From NCBI GenBank assembly GCA_947629275.1, contig CANRDG010000111.1:1-6003 (forward strand): a stretch of DNA of 6,003 nucleotides. Reading direction: 5' to 3'. The translations under genes were made by a program, and so were the position numbers. The stretch comes from an uncultured Clostridia bacterium. GTDB taxonomy: Bacteria > Bacillota > Clostridia > Oscillospirales > Ruminococcaceae. Below, one piece after another: positions 3,638-6,003 of this stretch (its first letter is position 1; the number at the start of each line of letters is the position of its first letter). A model generated the notes under the pieces. The model searched no databases and was not told the DNA's origin. It saw only the letters and a list, made by a program, of their open reading frames with translations.

Positions 3638-6003
3638 ATGCGTGAATATCTTAAAAACAGTGAAGATGTGCTGAAAGAGCTTGACACCTCGGCAGGAGGC
3701 ATTACAACTTCTCAGGCTGATGAGAGAAAGGCAAAATACGGTCTCAACAAGCTCAAAGAGGGCGAGAAAAAGTCGCTCATTCGCAGATTTTTAGAGCAGA
3801 TAGCCGACCCGATGATAATAATACTTATCGTCGCGGCAGTGGTATCGGGCATAACGGCTGTATACGAGGGCGAAAGCTTTGCGGACGTTATAATAATAAT
3901 GGCTGTAGTAATAATAAACGCGGTACTTGGCGTTTTTCAGGAAAGCAAAGCCGAAAAGGCTATAGAGGCATTGCAGGAGATAGCCGCGGCAACTTCAAAG
4001 GTATTGCGTGACGGAAAACAGGTAACGCTCCGCAGTGAAGAACTTGTTCCGGGAGATATCGTTATTCTCGAAGCAGGCGACAGCGTACCCGCCGACGGAC
4101 GAATTATAGAGTGCGCGAGCCTTAAGGTTGAGGAAGCCGCTCTCACGGGCGAATCTCTGCCCGTAACAAAAGAGATAAACACGCTGGAGAGCGCAGACGG
4201 CAAAGACGTGCCGCTGGGAGACAGAAAGAACATGGTCTACATGGGCAGCACGGTAGTCTACGGCAGAGGAGCGGCTGTTATAACCGCAACTGGCATGGAC
4301 ACCGAAATGGGCAAGATAGCCGACGCGCTGACTAAGGCGCAGGACAACGACACGCCGCTGCAGATAAAGCTGGCACAGCTATCTAAAATACTGACGTTTC
4401 TGGTGCTTGCGATATGTATAATTATATTCGGCGTAAGCCTTATCAGGGCTGACAGTATTAACGGTGATGTGCTTATTGACACGTTCATGGTAGCAGTAAG
4501 CCTTGCGGTGGCTGCTATTCCCGAAGGTCTTGCGGCGGTGGTAACTATTGTTTTGTCTATAGGCGTTACAAATATGTCAAAGAGAAACGCTGTTATACGC
4601 AAGCTTACCGCGGTTGAAACTTTGGGCTGTGCGGAGATAATATGCTCCGACAAAACGGGTACTCTTACACAGAACAAGATGACAGTTGTTGAGCATTACG
4701 GCGACGATGAAAAGCTGCTTGCCGAGGGTATGTCGCTTTGCTCTGACGCAGACCTTGACGAGAACGGAGAGGCTATAGGAGAGCCTACAGAATGCGCTCT
4801 GGTAAACTATGCAAACAAGCTTGGTCTGCCTAAAACGGAGAGAAAGAAAGCCATGCCGCGCATTGGCGAGGCACCGTTTGACTCTATGAGGAAGATGATG
4901 TCTACCGTACACCAAAGCGAGGACGGCTCAATTACGCAGTTTACAAAGGGTGCGCCCGATGAGATACTTCGCCGCTGTACCACCGCTTGGATAGGCGGCA
5001 AGGTCGTTACCCTTACAGACGAGATAAGAAACGATATAATGTCTGCCAACAAAAACATGGCTGACAGGGCGCTGCGTGTGCTTGCGTGCGCTTTCAGAAA
5101 GTGGGATACCCAGCCGCAAAATTATGAAGATAAATATCTCGAGCAGGAGCTTTGCTTTATAGGTCTTACAGGAATGATAGACCCGATACGCCCCGAAGTA
5201 AAGGCTGCAATAGAGAGATGCCTCGGCGCAGGCATAAGACCCGTAATGATAACGGGCGACCACAAGGACACGGCTGTTGCCATAGCGAAAGACCTGGGCA
5301 TAATTACGGACGCTTCGCAGGCTATAACGGGCGCGCAGCTCGATGAGATATCGGACGAGGACCTTGCAGAGAAGATAGAGCTTTACAGCGTGTACGCACG
5401 CGTTCAGCCCGAGCACAAGGTACGCATAGTAAAGGCATGGCAGCAAAAGCACAAAGTCACCGCGATGACGGGTGACGGCGTAAACGATGCGCCCTCTATA
5501 AAGAATGCCGACATAGGCATAGGCATGGGCATAACGGGTACAGACGTTACCAAAAACGTTGCCGACATGGTTCTTGCCGACGACAACTTTGCAACGATAA
5601 TCTCCGCCGTTGAAGAGGGCAGGCGCATTTACGACAACATAAGAAAGTCTATTCAGTTTTTGCTTTCTTCAAACCTGTCTGAGGTGTTGTCTATATTCTT
5701 CTCAACTATGCTGGGATTTGTAATACTGAAACCCGTACACCTTTTGTGGATAAACCTTATCACCGACTGTCTGCCTGCTCTGGCGCTTGGCATGGAGCGC
5801 GCCGAAAAGGACATAATGAAACGCAAGCCGCGCCGCAGCGACGAGGGCATATTCTCGGGCGGACTGGGCGTTGACGTGCTTTTGCAGGGGCTGCTGGTAA
5901 CTATCATCACCATGGCGGCATACTTTGTAGGTCATTTTATGGAGAGCGGCGTGTGGGAGATAGCGCAGTCGAATGACGGCATGACAATGGCGTTTTTAGC
6001 GCT
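3638..6003 (+). CDS. P-type Ca2+-transporting ATPase (P2-type, SERCA/PMCA-like), 3' end cut off
   Basis: This is an ion pump that uses ATP to move Ca2+ across the cytoplasmic membrane, most likely exporting it. The window contains 788 codons plus two bases. The family is usually about 850-900 aa, so most of M8 and M9-M10 lie outside. In order: N-terminal cytoplasmic segment (1-57), M1 (~59-75), M2 (~82-100), actuator domain with TGES at 170-173, M3 (~251-269) and M4 with PEGL at 295-298. Next come the phosphorylation motif DKTGTLT with Asp338, the nucleotide-binding KGAPD (from Lys437), TGD (539-541), hinge TGDGVNDAP (from Thr611), M5 with N679 and E682, M6 with N706, T709 and D710, then M7 (~746-766). 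The Ca2+ ligands known from SERCA in M4, M5 and M6 (Glu309, Asn768, Glu771, Asn796, Thr799, Asp800) all have counterparts, so Ca2+ specificity is well supported; the M8 ligand is not visible. ATG 3638 has GGAGG 9 nt upstream. The gene lies 39 bp after the EAL gene on the same strand, with no terminator between. No frameshift is seen. Confidence 0.95.
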   Translation, partial: MREYLKNSEDVLKELDTSAGGITTSQADERKAKYGLNKLKEGEKKSLIRRFLEQIADPMIIILIVAAVVSGITAVYEGESFADVIIIMAVVIINAVLGVFQESKAEKAIEALQEIAAATSKVLRDGKQVTLRSEELVPGDIVILEAGDSVPADGRIIECASLKVEEAALTGESLPVTKEINTLESADGKDVPLGDRKNMVYMGSTVVYGRGAAVITATGMDTEMGKIADALTKAQDNDTPLQIKLAQLSKILTFLVLAICIIIFGVSLIRADSINGDVLIDTFMVAVSLAVAAIPEGLAAVVTIVLSIGVTNMSKRNAVIRKLTAVETLGCAEIICSDKTGTLTQNKMTVVEHYGDDEKLLAEGMSLCSDADLDENGEAIGEPTECALVNYANKLGLPKTERKKAMPRIGEAPFDSMRKMMSTVHQSEDGSITQFTKGAPDEILRRCTTAWIGGKVVTLTDEIRNDIMSANKNMADRALRVLACAFRKWDTQPQNYEDKYLEQELCFIGLTGMIDPIRPEVKAAIERCLGAGIRPVMITGDHKDTAVAIAKDLGIITDASQAITGAQLDEISDEDLAEKIELYSVYARVQPEHKVRIVKAWQQKHKVTAMTGDGVNDAPSIKNADIGIGMGITGTDVTKNVADMVLADDNFATIISAVEEGRRIYDNIRKSIQFLLSSNLSEVLSIFFSTMLGFVILKPVHLLWINLITDCLPALALGMERAEKDIMKRKPRRSDEGIFSGGLGVDVLLQGLLVTIITMAAYFVGHFMESGVWEIAQSNDGMTMAFLA

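Noticed and set aside
4928..5452. A minus-strand open frame of 174 codons opposite the Ca2+-ATPase.
   Set aside because: It is antisense to the cytoplasmic ATPase domains, with a Cys/Tyr/Leu-rich composition typical of shadow frames and no recognisable domain.
1..6003. CRISPR arrays, tRNA or rRNA genes, insertion-sequence ends and prophage genes.
   Set aside because: No regularly spaced repeats, cloverleaf sequences, transposase motifs or terminal inverted repeats were seen on either strand.

Overview
The window looks like ordinary chromosome from a low-to-moderate-GC Firmicute. A gut Clostridia / Ruminococcus-like (Oscillospiraceae) source is my best guess. The grounds are AGGAGG-type ribosome binding sites, consensus sigma-A promoters, heavy use of ATA for isoleucine, a secreted NlpC/P60 hydrolase with a poly-threonine linker, and a Firmicutes-style Ca2+-ATPase. 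The genus is an inference from style, not from a marker gene.

Layout: (1) Positions 1-26 hold a hairpin that fits a terminator for the leftward gene. (2) Positions 41-1363 on the minus strand encode a secreted PcsB/CwlO-type peptidoglycan hydrolase: signal sequence, long coiled coil, Thr10/Gly-rich linker and intact NlpC/P60 catalytic domain. (3) Positions 1364-1681 are a divergent control region of about 318 bp. It holds a perfect TTGACA-17-TATAAT promoter facing left, an array of TGTAAC-type direct repeats matching the WalR/VicR (YycF) box, a 7-3-7 inverted repeat, and a TTGAAA-17-TATAAT promoter facing right. (4) Positions 1682-3598 on the plus strand encode a 7-TM protein with degenerate GGDEF and EAL domains. 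Its start is most likely TTG at 1682, not the upstream ATG at 1649. (5) Positions 3638-6003 on the plus strand encode a P-type Ca2+-transporting ATPase, cut by the window end after 788 residues.

How they fit together: the hydrolase and the EAL protein are transcribed divergently from one control region. The ATPase follows the EAL gene after 39 bp on the same strand and may be co-transcribed with it. The PcsB/CwlO family is a classical WalRK/VicRK target, so a WalR-like box beside this gene is the best-supported regulatory reading. The signalling protein lacks key catalytic residues in both nucleotide domains, so it is more likely a c-di-GMP receptor or protein-interaction sensor than an enzyme. 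I see no strong evidence for a new multi-gene system. The points worth a second look are regulatory architecture and active-site degeneration.
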